Origin: Berberis thunbergii
Taxonomy: Eukaryota > Streptophyta > Magnoliopsida > Ranunculales > Berberidaceae
Direction of reading: 5' to 3'
NCBI GenBank assembly: GCA_003290165.1
Contig: QNQO01000680.1
Span: 496,001-560,000 of the forward strand
DNA length: 64,000 bases
Shown: positions 54,689 through 64,000 of the stretch, one piece after another
Layout: each line of letters starts with the position of its first letter
How positions within the stretch are numbered: position 1 is the stretch's first letter
Translations under genes and position numbers: made by a program
The notes under the pieces: model-generated
Databases searched by the model: none
The model's input: only the letters and a program-made list of their open reading frames with translations
What the model was told of the DNA's origin: nothing

Positions 54689-54884
54689 TCCTGCATTTAA
54701 AAAAAATTCATAAGAATAATCATCACACAAAATTCATTCTCACAGCTTTGCTTCAAATTCACCCAAAACCATCCAAAATTCATAAAAAAAAAAAAACTAT
54801 AGAAAACAAAAACTTAATGCAATATGCAAAATGTGTCATCCAAAAGCAAAATCCCAAATGTTCAAAAAACAAAAAACAGTATAA

Positions 54885-55110
54885 GTGGCGAAACCCAGAT
54901 CTTCTGTTGTGGTGCCTTGGCCATAAAAACAATACATGAAATCAACAGATGACATTAAGAATTTCTTCTTCATGTCAAATTTGATATGCATGCATAAAAA
55001 AACCAATAGAGCCATTGATCCACATATATATAGTACGTAAAAAAATAAAAATAAAATAAAAATAAAATAAAATAAAAATAAAATAAAAATAAAAATAAAA
55101 TAAAAATAAA

Positions 55111-55141
<31 letters not shown>

Positions 55142-56394
55142 TTAAAATTAAAAATAAAAAATAAAAAATAAAAAAAATCTAGATGTCACCTTACTCTTTG
55201 AGCGACAACAATCTCAAATGGTGCCTAGTAGAATCTGGAGTTTAACAACAATTTATATTCATGTACCTTGGGGATGGTAAAGAGAAACATATTCTAGTGC
55301 CTTGCTAAATGATTTTCACATGGGAAATTCCATTTGATTACCCCATTAACAAGGCTACTTCCACCTACAAATTGAATGCTATTACAAGAATGGTAGAATA
55401 ACCTATGCTATTAAAATCAACCTCACTGAACACATACTTGATTACAACTCATATACCCAAATTACGAGCTCATCTATAAATTTAGAAAATTCAAGCAACA
55501 AAAGGCATCAAAACGAGAACCCATTCAACAATTACAAAAAAAATACAACATGGACTTGAACCTATGACTGTTTATAATAAAGTTGGAATCTTTAAGATAC
55601 AAATTCAGCAAATTCAACCCACAAAATGCACCAAACCCTGAACCCCATTCAACAGATATATAAAATGAGTTCAAATCCACACCTATGTTTAGTAAAGTTG
55701 CAACCTTTCAACTAATCAAAGAATACCCAGACCCACATTATCAGTGCAAAGAAGAATACCCCGTTGTCACTGGGTTTTCAATGGGAGTGATGAGTGAACT
55801 CAAAACCCAAACCCATCCCTTCCAATTTCAAAATCTTTTCGTTTTCTATTTTGACATCTAGATGAGTAGAAAAATCAAAGAAGTAAAAAATTTTGGTGCA
55901 TTTCAAAACAGTTTTTGTTTGTCAAAGGAGTAAAAATCAGGAACCCTAGATCTAGATCTAGAACCCCACCCTTTGAAATCAACACGAAAAATCAGTAGAA
56001 ACCCTAGATCTAGAAACCCGCAAGAAGAAATCAACAATAAATCAAAGAGGGACTTACCTTTGTAGTGTTGAGAGATGGATTGAAGCTTTTCGAATGGGGA
56101 CTATTCTTCGAGGGAATGTGCGATGGGTGGCTTCTTCTCTTTTCTTGATTCGGTGGAGTCGACGATGGGGAGAGGGTGGGGAGGGAGTTTCTGTTGTGCG
56201 ATGGAGATCTGAGCAGTGAGGAGAAGGAGAGCTTTGGTTTCTTGTTTGGAGCCAAAAACCAAAAGTAAAATGAAAATATTAAGATTTGTTGATTTTGCCT
56301 CCAAATGAGCCGCACGTGCCCTCGACCCTCCCAGGCGCACGTGCCCAGGAGGGTCGAGGTAGTCTCCCAGGCGCTCGACCCAGGCCAGCTAGAA
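54885..56394 (-). repeat. MULE right TIR
   Basis: About 1.5 kb, the inverse of the left TIR, including the leader exon and donor (reverse complement of 'gacttacctttgtagtg' at 56051-56067). It is longer than the left TIR mainly because of an A-rich microsatellite at 55037-55182. Confidence 0.85.
55037..55182. repeat. (AAAATAAAAAT)n microsatellite in the right TIR
   Basis: About 145 bp of alternating A4-5/T units. The left TIR has only a short T-rich equivalent at 49619-49648, so expansion happened after the TIRs last shared sequence. Confidence 0.9.
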
Positions 56395-56885
56395 TTGTTG
56401 TCCCTGATGATAATCATAATATGCAATTATTTTTGGGATTTGACACAAAGACAGATTGTCAACGCTACCACAGACCTCATAAATTCCAAAACACGGCTGC
56501 TTTGCAAAATTCATTTACAATTCAGCTACATTCATCTTTAAATGCTAGGACACCTCAAACATAATCCGCCTTGAAGAGAATAAATGTCCTAATGATTTGA
56601 TCAAATGGACACTAATGAGAACATGGCACACTTTCAATATTATGTTCCAAAAAAAATGAAATATGGAAGTTCTTCTATGCATCCAAAGGTTTTGAATGTA
56701 TGGTGCATCAAGGTAAATTTAGGTTTTCCCAATTGTGACTTTTGTAATTTGGTTGGTAAGTAGTAACTTTTTTCAATTTGGTTGGTAAGTGGTAACTTTT
56801 TATGCAATAATTAGTAATTAAGTGGTAACTTTGGCCACACAATATCTTGTACATACCTAGTAGTAAGTTACTATACCTGAGCCAA
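56395..56885. other. Intron remnant right of the MULE
   Basis: No gene recognised. 'ttggttggtaagtagtaactttt' and 'ttggttggtaagtggtaactttt' form a short local duplication (56750-56801). Confidence 0.4.
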
Positions 56886-56886
56886 T

Positions 56887-57010
56887 GGCATGACAGCTCA
56901 ACGGTTAGAGCTTGGCGGATGGTGTCACTAGGTCATGGGTTCAAATCCAACTTGTGGCATCTTTATGGGCGAAACATTGCTCTTATTTTAAATTCTAGTT
57001 TATTTATCTT
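56887..57010 (+). repeat. tRNA-derived SINE (head region)
   Basis: 'gcatgacagctcaacggttagagc' fits a pol III A box and 'catgggttcaaatccaa' a B box, about 35 bp apart, as in plant SINEs. The body ('ggcatctttatgggcgaaaca') is not tRNA-like. The 3' end and target duplication are unclear. It sits just upstream of phosphatase exon 4. Confidence 0.65.
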
Positions 57011-57439
57011 TCTTCACCGTATTCAAATTCTAGGTGCACTAGGGTCAAATGGTTTGGAAGATGATCAAACGAAACCTTTTGTGGACCAGACCACAATGAT
57101 CAACTATTCTGAGTGTTTATTCTGTAGGAACAGTAAAATAAACATGTACAATTTCTAGTTGATCAAGTATATCTGCAAATTGGTATTTTTCGTTAATTAC
57201 ACACTTTAATCGGATTTTATGTATATTTAGATTATGCTGATGTTGTTTTGTAGATGAGATTGACATGGGTGAGTGGAGATGGAACACCTCAACAAGTTCA
57301 ATATGGGGATGGCAATTCACAGAAATCACAAGCCACCACATTCACACAACATGACGTGTAGTAAGTCCTGTAAAACTGGTTGATAAATTCTTTGGTTGAC
57401 CTTATAACTTGTTTCTTTTCCTGAATAGAACAACTGATT

Positions 57440-58146
57440 TTTTTTTTTTTTTTTTTTTTTTTTGGGATGGTGACCCATTTTATTCATTTAAAAATCAACG
57501 CCCGAAGGCTACATGACTGACCCTATAGGGTTAACTAAAAGGCCGAAACAAAATCTCACAAAAGATAGGATTCACCAAAACAAACCTAGACAAAAAACTC
57601 AGTCTTTGTACCTATTGTTTTCTTTCCTAGTTCTATTAGATTTTCGGGGACAACTGCTGATATCTTTGGTGTAATGCCTCGTATTCGTCTTTCCGCCTGA
57701 CATAGCCCCTAAATCCAAATCACTGTTTGCTGCCTGTGGACCTAGCTCAGATTCTGAGTTGACTTCATCACTATCCTCGCTAGTCATTTCGAGTGTATCG
57801 ATTGTCGGCAGTCGAAGTTGCCCATTTTCTTTGAGGAGAGATATAGCCTTATTCAAGTTGTCGCGGACTCGTTTATAATCTGGGGAATTTTTGATACCGT
57901 ATTTGTCAAAACGTCTCTTGAACCTGATCACAGCATGAAGATCATCATTGTTCTCTGGTGTGATGCAGAGCACTGCCATGGTGCCAGGAGCCGGGTTGGG
58001 GCAAGCCGCGTCCTCTGCCTTGGTGCGGGGCGCTGGCTGGGGCGAGGCCATGGCCTCTGTCTTGGTTCTTGCATCCCTCGGCCTCCCTGAATCGGCATGC
58101 ATCAGTGTATCGCTTGCCGTGTCTCGCGACGCTGCCACAAGAATAT
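57440..58146 (-). mobile_element. Retroposon with poly(A) tail and 12 bp TSD
   Basis: A 707 bp insert in the phosphatase intron between exons 4 and 5. Target duplications 'gaacaactgatt' flank it (57428-57439 and 58147-58158). On the minus strand it ends with 'aaatgaataaaatgggtcacc' (AATAAA) and about 24 A. It encodes a 179-codon ORF. It is probably a LINE-mobilised non-autonomous element or a processed copy of an unknown transcript. Confidence 0.85.
57599..58138 (-). CDS. Unrecognised 179 aa ORF in the retroposon
   Basis: The first half (MAASRDTASDTLMHADSGRP and onward) is low-complexity, Ala/Pro/Lys-rich. The second half is more protein-like: VLCITPENNDDLHAVIRFKR RFDKYGIKNSPDYKRVRDNL and NKAISLLKENGQLRLPTIDT, then an acidic Ser stretch and a basic tail SCPRKSNRTRKENNRYKD. 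The ORF stops about 110 bp before the poly(A), a plausible 3' UTR. I do not know the family. It may be a truncated ORF from a longer retroposon; the true start may be missing because of 5' truncation. Confidence 0.4.
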   Translation of the reverse strand: MAASRDTASDTLMHADSGRPRDARTKTEAMASPQPAPRTKAEDAACPNPAPGTMAVLCITPENNDDLHAVIRFKRRFDKYGIKNSPDYKRVRDNLNKAISLLKENGQLRLPTIDTLEMTSEDSDEVNSESELGPQAANSDLDLGAMSGGKTNTRHYTKDISSCPRKSNRTRKENNRYKD

Positions 58147-58782
58147 GAACAACTGATTGATTGTGTTTTCAATTGATCATAGGTTCTTCTTTAGCAAGTC
58201 CAGCTTCAGATTTTGGATGGCATGATCCCGGATTTATTCACTCAGCTGTAATGACGGGGCTTGAGCCATCAACCAAGTATTCCTACAGCTATGGAAGGTT
58301 AGCATTCAATTCAAATGCATCAGTACGAGATCCAATTTATCATAACCCAGTGATTCAAACTTCAAAGCATGTGTATTTCAAATGCACCAGAGTTAGTAGT
58401 AAAGCGAGCATAACAATTATCATAATGCAGTGATTCCGTTGGTTGGAGCGAAAAAATCCAATTCCAAACGCAACCAGCAGTAGGATCAGATGAACTCACA
58501 TTCCTTGCATATGGTGATATTGGAAAGGCTCCACATGATCAATCTGTTGAGCATTACATTCAGGTCCTGACTTGGCAGTTTTAAAACAAATAATGTTTCG
58601 ATTGTAATATACCTACATGTTTATTAACTTTTAAATGAATGTATAGCCAGGATCCCTCTCTGTTATTGAAGCCATGGCCGATGAAGTAGCATCAGGAAAT
58701 GTTGACTCTGTGTTTCATATCGGAGACATAAGCTATGCTACAGGCTTCTTAGTAGAATGGGATTTCTTCACCTTATCACTCT

Positions 58783-58784
<2 letters not shown>

Positions 58785-58825
<41 letters not shown>

Positions 58826-58882
58826 ATACTAGGATTTTTATTACTTGAAAAAGTCTTTTACATCAGTCGGGGGTACATGATG
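58785..58882 (-). mobile_element. 98 bp LINE stub inside phosphatase exon 7
   Basis: Perfect 15 bp target duplications 'accttatcactctgg' (58770-58784 and 58883-58897). The insert is a T run of about 36 (poly(A) on the minus strand) plus 62 bp ending in 'agtcgggggtacatgatg'. On the minus strand it reads 'tgtacccccgac...aagtaataaaaatcc' then A(n), a LINE 3' end. It interrupts the exon between WDFF and SHVSYMTAIGNHER, separating the GDISYA and GNHE metal-site motifs. Confidence 0.92.
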
Positions 58883-60466
58883 ACCTTATCACTCTGGTTG
58901 CTTCTCATGTATCTTACATGACTGCAATCGGAAACCATGAGAGGTACCTAATCTCCTTTCTTTACTAACAACCCAATTAATAGCACCAAAATGCACTTAA
59001 TTTGGTTTCCGGGTTCTCACCTTGACTAGTCTTTTTGGTCTTGACAGAGATTATATACATTCAGGATCAGTGTACGTTACGCCGGACTCAGGAGGAGAAT
59101 GTGGGGTTGCTTATGAAACATACTTTCCAATGCCAACCTCTGCTAAAGATAAGCCATGGTACTCAATAGAACAAGCAAGTGTACACTTCACTATAATTTT
59201 GACAGAGCATGATTGGTCTGTGAACTCTGAGCAGGTAGGGAAACCAAAATAGTATATTCACTCTGATTAGGTTAGTTATTGTTCGTATCTAACAAACTTT
59301 TTTTTTTTACAGTTTAACTGGATGAAGAAAGACTTGGGATCCATTAATCGATCAATTACACCATGGGTAGTTTTCACTGGTAGGCATGAGAAAACCTGTT
59401 CATTCTTATAATCTGTAGAAAGAGATATTATTTACGAGGTTGAGCTAACCATTGAAAATTTTTATTCTTCAGACATAGACCAATGTATTCATCTCTCTCG
59501 TCAAGTGTGGATCCTGATTTTGTTCAAGCTGTAGAGCCATTGCCACTGCAAAACCAGGTGAACTTTTGTGTGTGTGTGTGTGTGGCGTGGTTAGATCAAA
59601 TTATGTATTGACCCACACTACACCAAATTGACAATATTTGTAAAAACCCAAAAAAAAAATCATTGTTGTGTTGTACACTTCACCAAATGATACTATTCAT
59701 AGTGATCTAATTTATTGTATAACTTTATTTATGATGTTCTCCAAAATTTTGCCTAAATTTAATTGACTTGAAATTTTTGATGGCTTAAGGACTATTACAT
59801 CACAAAAGTGACACTGTTGGGGGTCGTTATAAAAGTGCCCATTTAGTGTAGCTCCACTTTGATCGTCTCTTTTGTTCAATTATCTTTGAAACCTTGATTG
59901 TCTAATCAATACCAACCGCAATCTTCATTTTGTGATACTAAATTAGGTTGATTTGGTTCTATGGGGGCATGTGCATAACTGTGAGAGAACATGTGCTGTT
60001 TATCAAAATGAATGCAAGGGCATGCCCAACAAAGGTGGAGATGGGATTGACACGTACGACAATAGCAATTACACAGCTCCAGTTCATGCTGTGATTGGCA
60101 TGGCAGGCTTCTCATTGGACGATTTTCCCAGTATTGTAAGTCCTTTTCTTTAATTTAAGCTAAAAAATTTATAATTAAATACAATTTATTTCATTGATGA
60201 AATTATTTTTATGAAACTGAACATGAATGCTCTCAGGGTCCTAACTGGAGCTTATCAAGGGTACAGGCATTTGGGTACTTTAGAGTACATGCCACAAGGC
60301 AAAACATGACAATGGAGGTTTATACACAATCTATATACCCTATTTGGTTCAATTATGATTATCAAATAAGATTGTCACCTGATTCATGTATCATTGTTGT
60401 TTATGATTTCAGCTTGTGAACTCGAATACAGGGAAGGTTGAGGATAGCTTCCGCATCACCAAATGA

Positions 60467-60655
60467 TAAGTCATGTAAGATCAGCTTGAAACAGTTGAGT
60501 TGGGTTTATGAAATATATATTTCTCAAACATTGAGTCAAGAAATAAAAATTCTCTTCCTGGTAAAGTATAAGATTATGCAGAGCTATATGGTATAATTTT
60601 GTAATTTGAATGGATGTGGAAATCATTAACAGGGTGTTTTCTTAAAAAAAAAGAG
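60467..60655 (+). other. 3' flank of the phosphatase pseudogene
   Basis: AT-rich DNA after the TGA at 60464-60466. No polyadenylation signal stands out beyond 'gaaataaaaattc' near 60540. Confidence 0.4.
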
Positions 60656-60660
60656 TTGTG

Positions 60661-60803
60661 TTGTAAACATGTTTTGCAACCAGGATGACGTGTCATGATC
60701 TGGAAAGAATGATGAAATCTCCAAAGATTTTATGTGTATCTCAAAATTGTAAAAAAACTCCACTAACGATGCCACATCATCATGGTTACGAAACATGTTT
60801 ACA
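60661..60803. repeat. Foldback (inverted-repeat) element
   Basis: The arm 'ttgtaaacatgttttgcaac' with 'caggatgacgtg' (60661-60692) pairs with 'catcatggttacgaaacatg' and 'tttacaa' (about 60776-60804). The arms are about 30-38 bp with a few mismatches around a short loop. It may be a small MITE; no target duplication was resolved. Confidence 0.55.
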
Positions 60804-60804
60804 A

Positions 60805-61850
60805 AACATGGTTTCCTAGCCTCACTCTTATTTTTTTCATCCATACCATAACATTATTTCTGCTATATAAAAAGCAATGAGTGAATTTTGTGAGAAAATA
60901 TAAGAAAAATAATAGTAAATATCTCAAGTTCATTCTAGACAACTCAGGCGACATGAGCCGAGTTAATCTGTGACCTCAGCATCAGCCACCTCCCCATTTG
61001 GTAGTGTAAGAGCTTACAAATTTTAAATTTGGAATTTAGGCATCTGAATAAAAAAAAAAACACACACACATACCCTGCAGTGCACCAAGAAAGATGTTTG
61101 GAAAAGCCAAGTTCTAGAAATCTGTCTGCAATCAGCAAGTTTGCTAATCTGAAGCTTCCCGAAATCTGAAGTTACAAAATCTGAAACTTGTAAGAATCCT
61201 TGTAATCAGTATCTTAAGTGATAGCAATGTTTCTGGTGGATGTAATTAATTATTGACCCATTGTACATTCAGATCAGTTCGTTTTTTAGTTTGGAGGGTT
61301 GCTCTGCATAACAAGGTGGTATTTGAGCTGTTTGGCACGTTACATCATTACACACCCACACACATGTATATACAGGTTTTGGACCTTCAAGTGAGTAATT
61401 AGATTGACCAACAGAATCATCATAATGGTCATCAATAGAGTCGATGACAGCATGTGTGAAAGCAAATCAATTAAAAAAATAGTATGACGTGTTCCAATTT
61501 TTGAGAAATTGTCGATTTGATGTGTCGTATTTGTGTTCAACACGACACATGTGTCTGTGTCCATCCATCCTTACTCAAACAAATTAAAAATCTAAACTGC
61601 TAGAATATTACCAAAATATTAATTGGTATCTGAAACCCAATAAATACTGAATACAGGCAATTATATTGAAAGAGTTGCACATAGATGAATACATGAGGCT
61701 ACAACCAAAACACCAATAGTTAAACCAACACAAGAAGTACATCCAAGTACCATAATGTAAAACAAATTTAACGAGAAAAAAAACAAACAAAAACTTTATA
61801 GCATGACTCCATCTGCATTCCATTGCCTTGAAGACCTCCTCCATCTGCAC
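60805..61850. other. Intergenic, nothing recognised
   Basis: AT-rich. Contains A10(CA)n at about 61050-61070. Minus-strand frames of 64-94 codons here show no domain. Confidence 0.3.
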
Positions 61851-61854
61851 TCCA

Positions 61855-62216
61855 TTGCCCAACGGGCCTTTTTCCTTATAGAAGAGAGACATTACGAAAT
61901 AGACAAGTCATGACGGAAATCACTCCCCAAGGACGTATCTCAATGAAGGACGAGACCATTGCGAGAAACATCTACCTTCATTGCGCCTTGCATGCTTAAG
62001 TCACGCACCGATTTAATTACTCTCAGTATAAAAGGTAAATGAGAGAGTCCATCAGAGATTTGCAAACACAATATAACTATACTCTGTCCAAGTTCATTCT
62101 CTGATAGTGAACTGATTTAAGCATCGGAGTGCCTTCGGCCACCAAACAAGTGGTCTCTGGCAATCTAACATTGTTTTATAGGTCAAATCTCAAAGAGAGC
62201 AGATTTACATGCATCA
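61855..62216 (+). mobile_element. LTR 3' fragment (Tat-like)
   Basis: Contains a TATA-like 'tataaaagg' (62027-62035) followed by 'aagcatcggagtgccttcgg' and 'ccacca', comparable to 'agcatcagagtgtcatcggc' in the 42.2 kb LTR, and ends 'catgcatca'. The left end is not definable. It is not closely related to the other two LTRs outside that block. Confidence 0.5.
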
Positions 62217-62404
62217 AATATAACAACTGGTATTACAAAATCAAGATATTAAATTAGCTCCATGTCATACACTATCGCACATCTCAAGTACCGAATGTGT
62301 CTCTACCTGACACGCCCCCATCACATGCATCAACGACCACTTCGAGTACATGTGTGCCTCAGATGGGATGCCATCTCTAAAATACACATTCTACCTCAAA
62401 CGGT
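62217..62404. other. Spacer
   Basis: No feature recognised between the LTR fragment and the hAT-like element. Confidence 0.3.
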
Positions 62405-62411
62405 TAATCAC

Positions 62412-63520
62412 TAGGGTTGGCAATGGGGCGGATTTTTACGGATATCCGCCCCACCCAATCCGTATGGGGTGGATTTGGATATGGCTGAATGGGTTTTTGG
62501 GTGGTTTCGGGTATCCAAAAAATATCCATTTACTATTCGGGGCGGATACGATTTTAGCCATATCCGCCCCGCAGGCCCCGCGGATATCCGTTTAACCAAC
62601 AAATTTACAAAAGTACCCTTCATCTATATAAAGGGATTAACTCGTTTTTTCACAAATACAATCACTCCCTCACACCAATCGCTCCCGGCTCCCTCACCAA
62701 GCTCTCCCTCTTCACAGAGCGATATCCCTACTCCCCCTCCCTCACACCGCACGCCACCTCACCCTCCCTCACGCAGCGATCTCTCTCCTTGCTCCCTCAC
62801 GCAGCGAGATCCTCCCTTCTCCCCTCACGCCGCAATCTGCCTCCTTGCTCCCTCACACCGCGAGAGATCTGCCTCCCTGCTCCCTCACGCCGCGATCTGC
62901 CTCCCTCGCAGAGAGATCTCTATTTGAAGCTTGGAGATCGAAAGACAAGAGTTTCTTCCTCTCCCCCATCAGAGATCATGATCAGATCTGAGACCGAGAT
63001 CAAATCTGATCAAGATCAAGATCTGATCTGATCTCAGAGATCGATTTTTTTGAATTTGTTGTAATTTTTTTTTTTGAATTTGTTGTAATTTTTTTTATTT
63101 TTTTTGTTAATTTTTGTATGGTTTGTAATTTTCTGGAATTTTTTGTTAATTTTTGTATGGTTTGTAATTTCTGGAATTTTTTGTAATTTATGTATGATCT
63201 CACAAAACCAAATCTGTTATAATCTGTTTTTTTGCGCAATGGTGGTGTGATTAGATATATTATAATCTGTTTTTTTTTTTTTTGATTATATGAGAATCTG
63301 TTTTTGATATTTGATATTTGAGAATCTGTTTTATTTTTTTTATTTTTTTTTCTCCGGGTATTTTGGGCGGGGCGGATATTCACCAATCCGTCCGGTTCGG
63401 GGATGGTTTTACAAAATATGGTAAACGGATATTCGGGGCGGATTTGGATATCCGTGATCTCCAGCGGGACGGGGATGAATTTGTCCAAATCCGCCCCAAT
63501 TCGCCCCGTTGCCATCCCTA
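62412..63520. mobile_element. Non-autonomous hAT-like element, 1.1 kb
   Basis: Ends: left 'tagggttggcaatggggcgg', right reversed 'tagggatggcaacggggcg'. Flanked by 'taatcac' (62405-62411 and 63521-63527), 7 bp identical, probably an 8 bp site. Subterminal 'ggggcgga', 'ggatatccg' and 'cggggcggat' motifs repeat at both ends. The core has a pyrimidine repeat built of 'ctccctcacgccgcgatctg' variants (62640-62930), a 'gatctgatcaagatc' palindromic run (62985-63050) and T-rich DNA. No transposase. Confidence 0.82.
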
Positions 63521-63529
63521 TAATCACAT

Positions 63530-63838
63530 GGGCTAAGAACCAAATACATAAGCAATTACACGCACCGGAAGAGTAACCACACTCTATTAACTCTTCCTCC
63601 ACCTAAAATCATTGATAGAAAGCAGCATTGATCTCCATATGAGATACACGAACAAAGGCTATAAACCAATTCTTATACATGTTTCAAAGAAAAATTCCAA
63701 AATTCAAGTAGAAAATCTAAATGTTTGGTTTGCAATATGGAAGAAAGACGTGAAGATCTGGTGATCTTGGAAGCAAGTACTATATGGTGGCATGTTCTTA
63801 TGATTCCATCTTATTTAATTAAAATTTGAATAATAGTT
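63530..63838. other. Spacer right of the hAT-like element
   Basis: AT-rich DNA with no gene recognised. Confidence 0.3.
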
Positions 63839-64000
63839 ATAAACAAATACTGTATGGGGTTGTGTTCAACATTTTTTATTTTAGTTATTAATTGCCTATT
63901 TCATCATTTTAGTATATGCTATAAACAAATACAGTATATGGTTGTGTTCAACATTTTTTATTTTATTTTAGTTATTAATTGCCTATTTCATCAGTTCGAG
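63839..64000. repeat. ~82 bp tandem repeat, 2 copies, runs off the window
   Basis: 'ataaacaaatac' starts at 63839 and 63921, each followed by 'gttgtgttcaacatttttta' and 'gttattaattgcctatttca'. The second copy has an extra 'ttttat'. The array may continue beyond the edge. Confidence 0.85.

Larger units (their letters stand above)
48395..56394. mobile_element. Mutator-like element (MULE), ~8.0 kb, two convergent genes
   Basis: Long terminal inverted repeats: 48395-49800 on the left and 54885-56394 on the right, in opposite orientation and very similar ('ctggcctgggtcgagcgc' inward from both ends). Between them lies a FAR1/MURA-type transposase on the + strand and a second gene on the - strand, converging. 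This is the architecture of maize MuDR. I found no 9 bp target duplication, so one flank may be altered. It lies in the phosphatase intron, 74 bp from the chimeric LTR element. Confidence 0.88.
44833..60466 (+). pseudogene. Purple acid phosphatase (metallophosphoesterase) pseudogene, 13 exons
   Basis: Exons: 44833-44966, 45040-45130, 45218-45484, 57254-57360, 58183-58297, 58431-58563, 58647-58943, 59048-59234, 59313-59379, 59473-59557, 59947-60135, 60237-60317, 60413-60466. Landmarks: CSGSLTFHVVNIRTDIEFVF, PLYGHLSSTDSSGTS, MRLTWVSGDGTPQQVQYGDG, then PAP metal-site motifs AYGDIGKAP, FHIGDISYATG, IGNHERDY, HRPMYSS, VLWGHVHN, ending GKVEDSFRITK-stop. The family hydrolyses phosphate or pyrophosphate esters, usually secreted or cell-wall bound, with a Fe-metal centre. 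Lesions: exon 2 acceptor lacks AG; the exon 4/5 junction creates a stop (looks like a 2-base loss in DDMC-S); about 4 bases lost after WDFF plus a LINE stub in exon 7; one base lost at the exon 9/10 junction. No signal-peptide exon is seen. Introns host a gypsy element, a MULE, a SINE and a retroposon. Confidence 0.9.

Noticed and set aside
56887..56960. Possible tRNA gene (A and B boxes)
   Set aside because: No acceptor stem or anticodon arm can be paired; the body continues as non-tRNA sequence, so a SINE head fits better.
62469..63031. Pro/Ser-rich ORFs in the hAT-like element
   Set aside because: Translations of the pyrimidine repeat core; neighbouring frames are equally open.

Overview
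This 64 kb window looks like repeat-rich, probably pericentromeric or heterochromatic, DNA from a eudicot plant nuclear genome. The signs are split genes with GT-AG introns, Ty3/gypsy LTR elements primed by initiator tRNA-Met, a Mutator-like element with a FAR1-type transposase, RTE-type LINE tails ending in (GAT)n, hAT and PIF/Harbinger-like MITEs, tRNA-derived SINEs and two satellite families. I cannot name the species from sequence alone. There are no rRNA genes, credible functional tRNA genes, CRISPR arrays or bacterial genes.

Layout. 1-1.25 kb is a low-copy segment with a degraded exon pair; a diverged second copy lies at 21.75-24.46 kb. 1.3-21.3 kb is satellite A: a higher-order array of about 2.27 kb units (five and a half copies to 14.75 kb) built from degenerate roughly 0.2-0.35 kb sub-units full of TTGAGGTT, followed by diverged monomers. 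It is punctured by an 826 bp GC-rich retroposed segment, a 34 bp LINE stub, a solo LTR, two RTE LINE tails and a PIF/Harbinger-like MITE. 22.5-24.35 kb holds a non-autonomous transposon with simple repeats, and 24.9-25.65 kb another piece of satellite A. 26.84-29.81 kb is a young LTR element encoding a 556-residue LARP1-like protein. 30.0-34.66 kb is satellite B (about 180 bp monomers). 34.7-37.1 kb has a methyltransferase exon fragment, a tRNA-like relic split by a MITE, and a promoter-like stretch. 37.16-42.91 kb is a 5'-truncated Tat-type gypsy element: degraded integrase, 179 bp tandem repeats, an antisense gene, polypurine tract and 3' LTR.

44.8-60.47 kb is a purple acid phosphatase (metallophosphoesterase) pseudogene of 13 recognisable exons. 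Its third recognised intron has grown to 11.8 kb by receiving two large elements. One is a gypsy derivative (46.03-48.32 kb) whose internal ORF joins a gag zinc knuckle to fragments that read as coatomer alpha subunit and GH38 alpha-mannosidase. The other is an 8 kb MULE (48.4-56.39 kb) with about 1.4-1.5 kb inverted repeats and two convergent genes. A LINE stub sits inside an exon and a 707 bp retroposon inside another intron. 60.5-64 kb carries a foldback element, an LTR fragment, a 1.1 kb hAT-like element and the start of a short tandem repeat.

The headline is that two independent LTR elements 20 kb apart have replaced much of their own gag-pol with host coding sequence (LARP1; alpha-COP plus alpha-mannosidase), and a nearby MULE pairs a transposase with a second convergent gene for a predicted RNA:DNA-hybrid-binding, membrane-anchored protein, in a MuDR-like layout.
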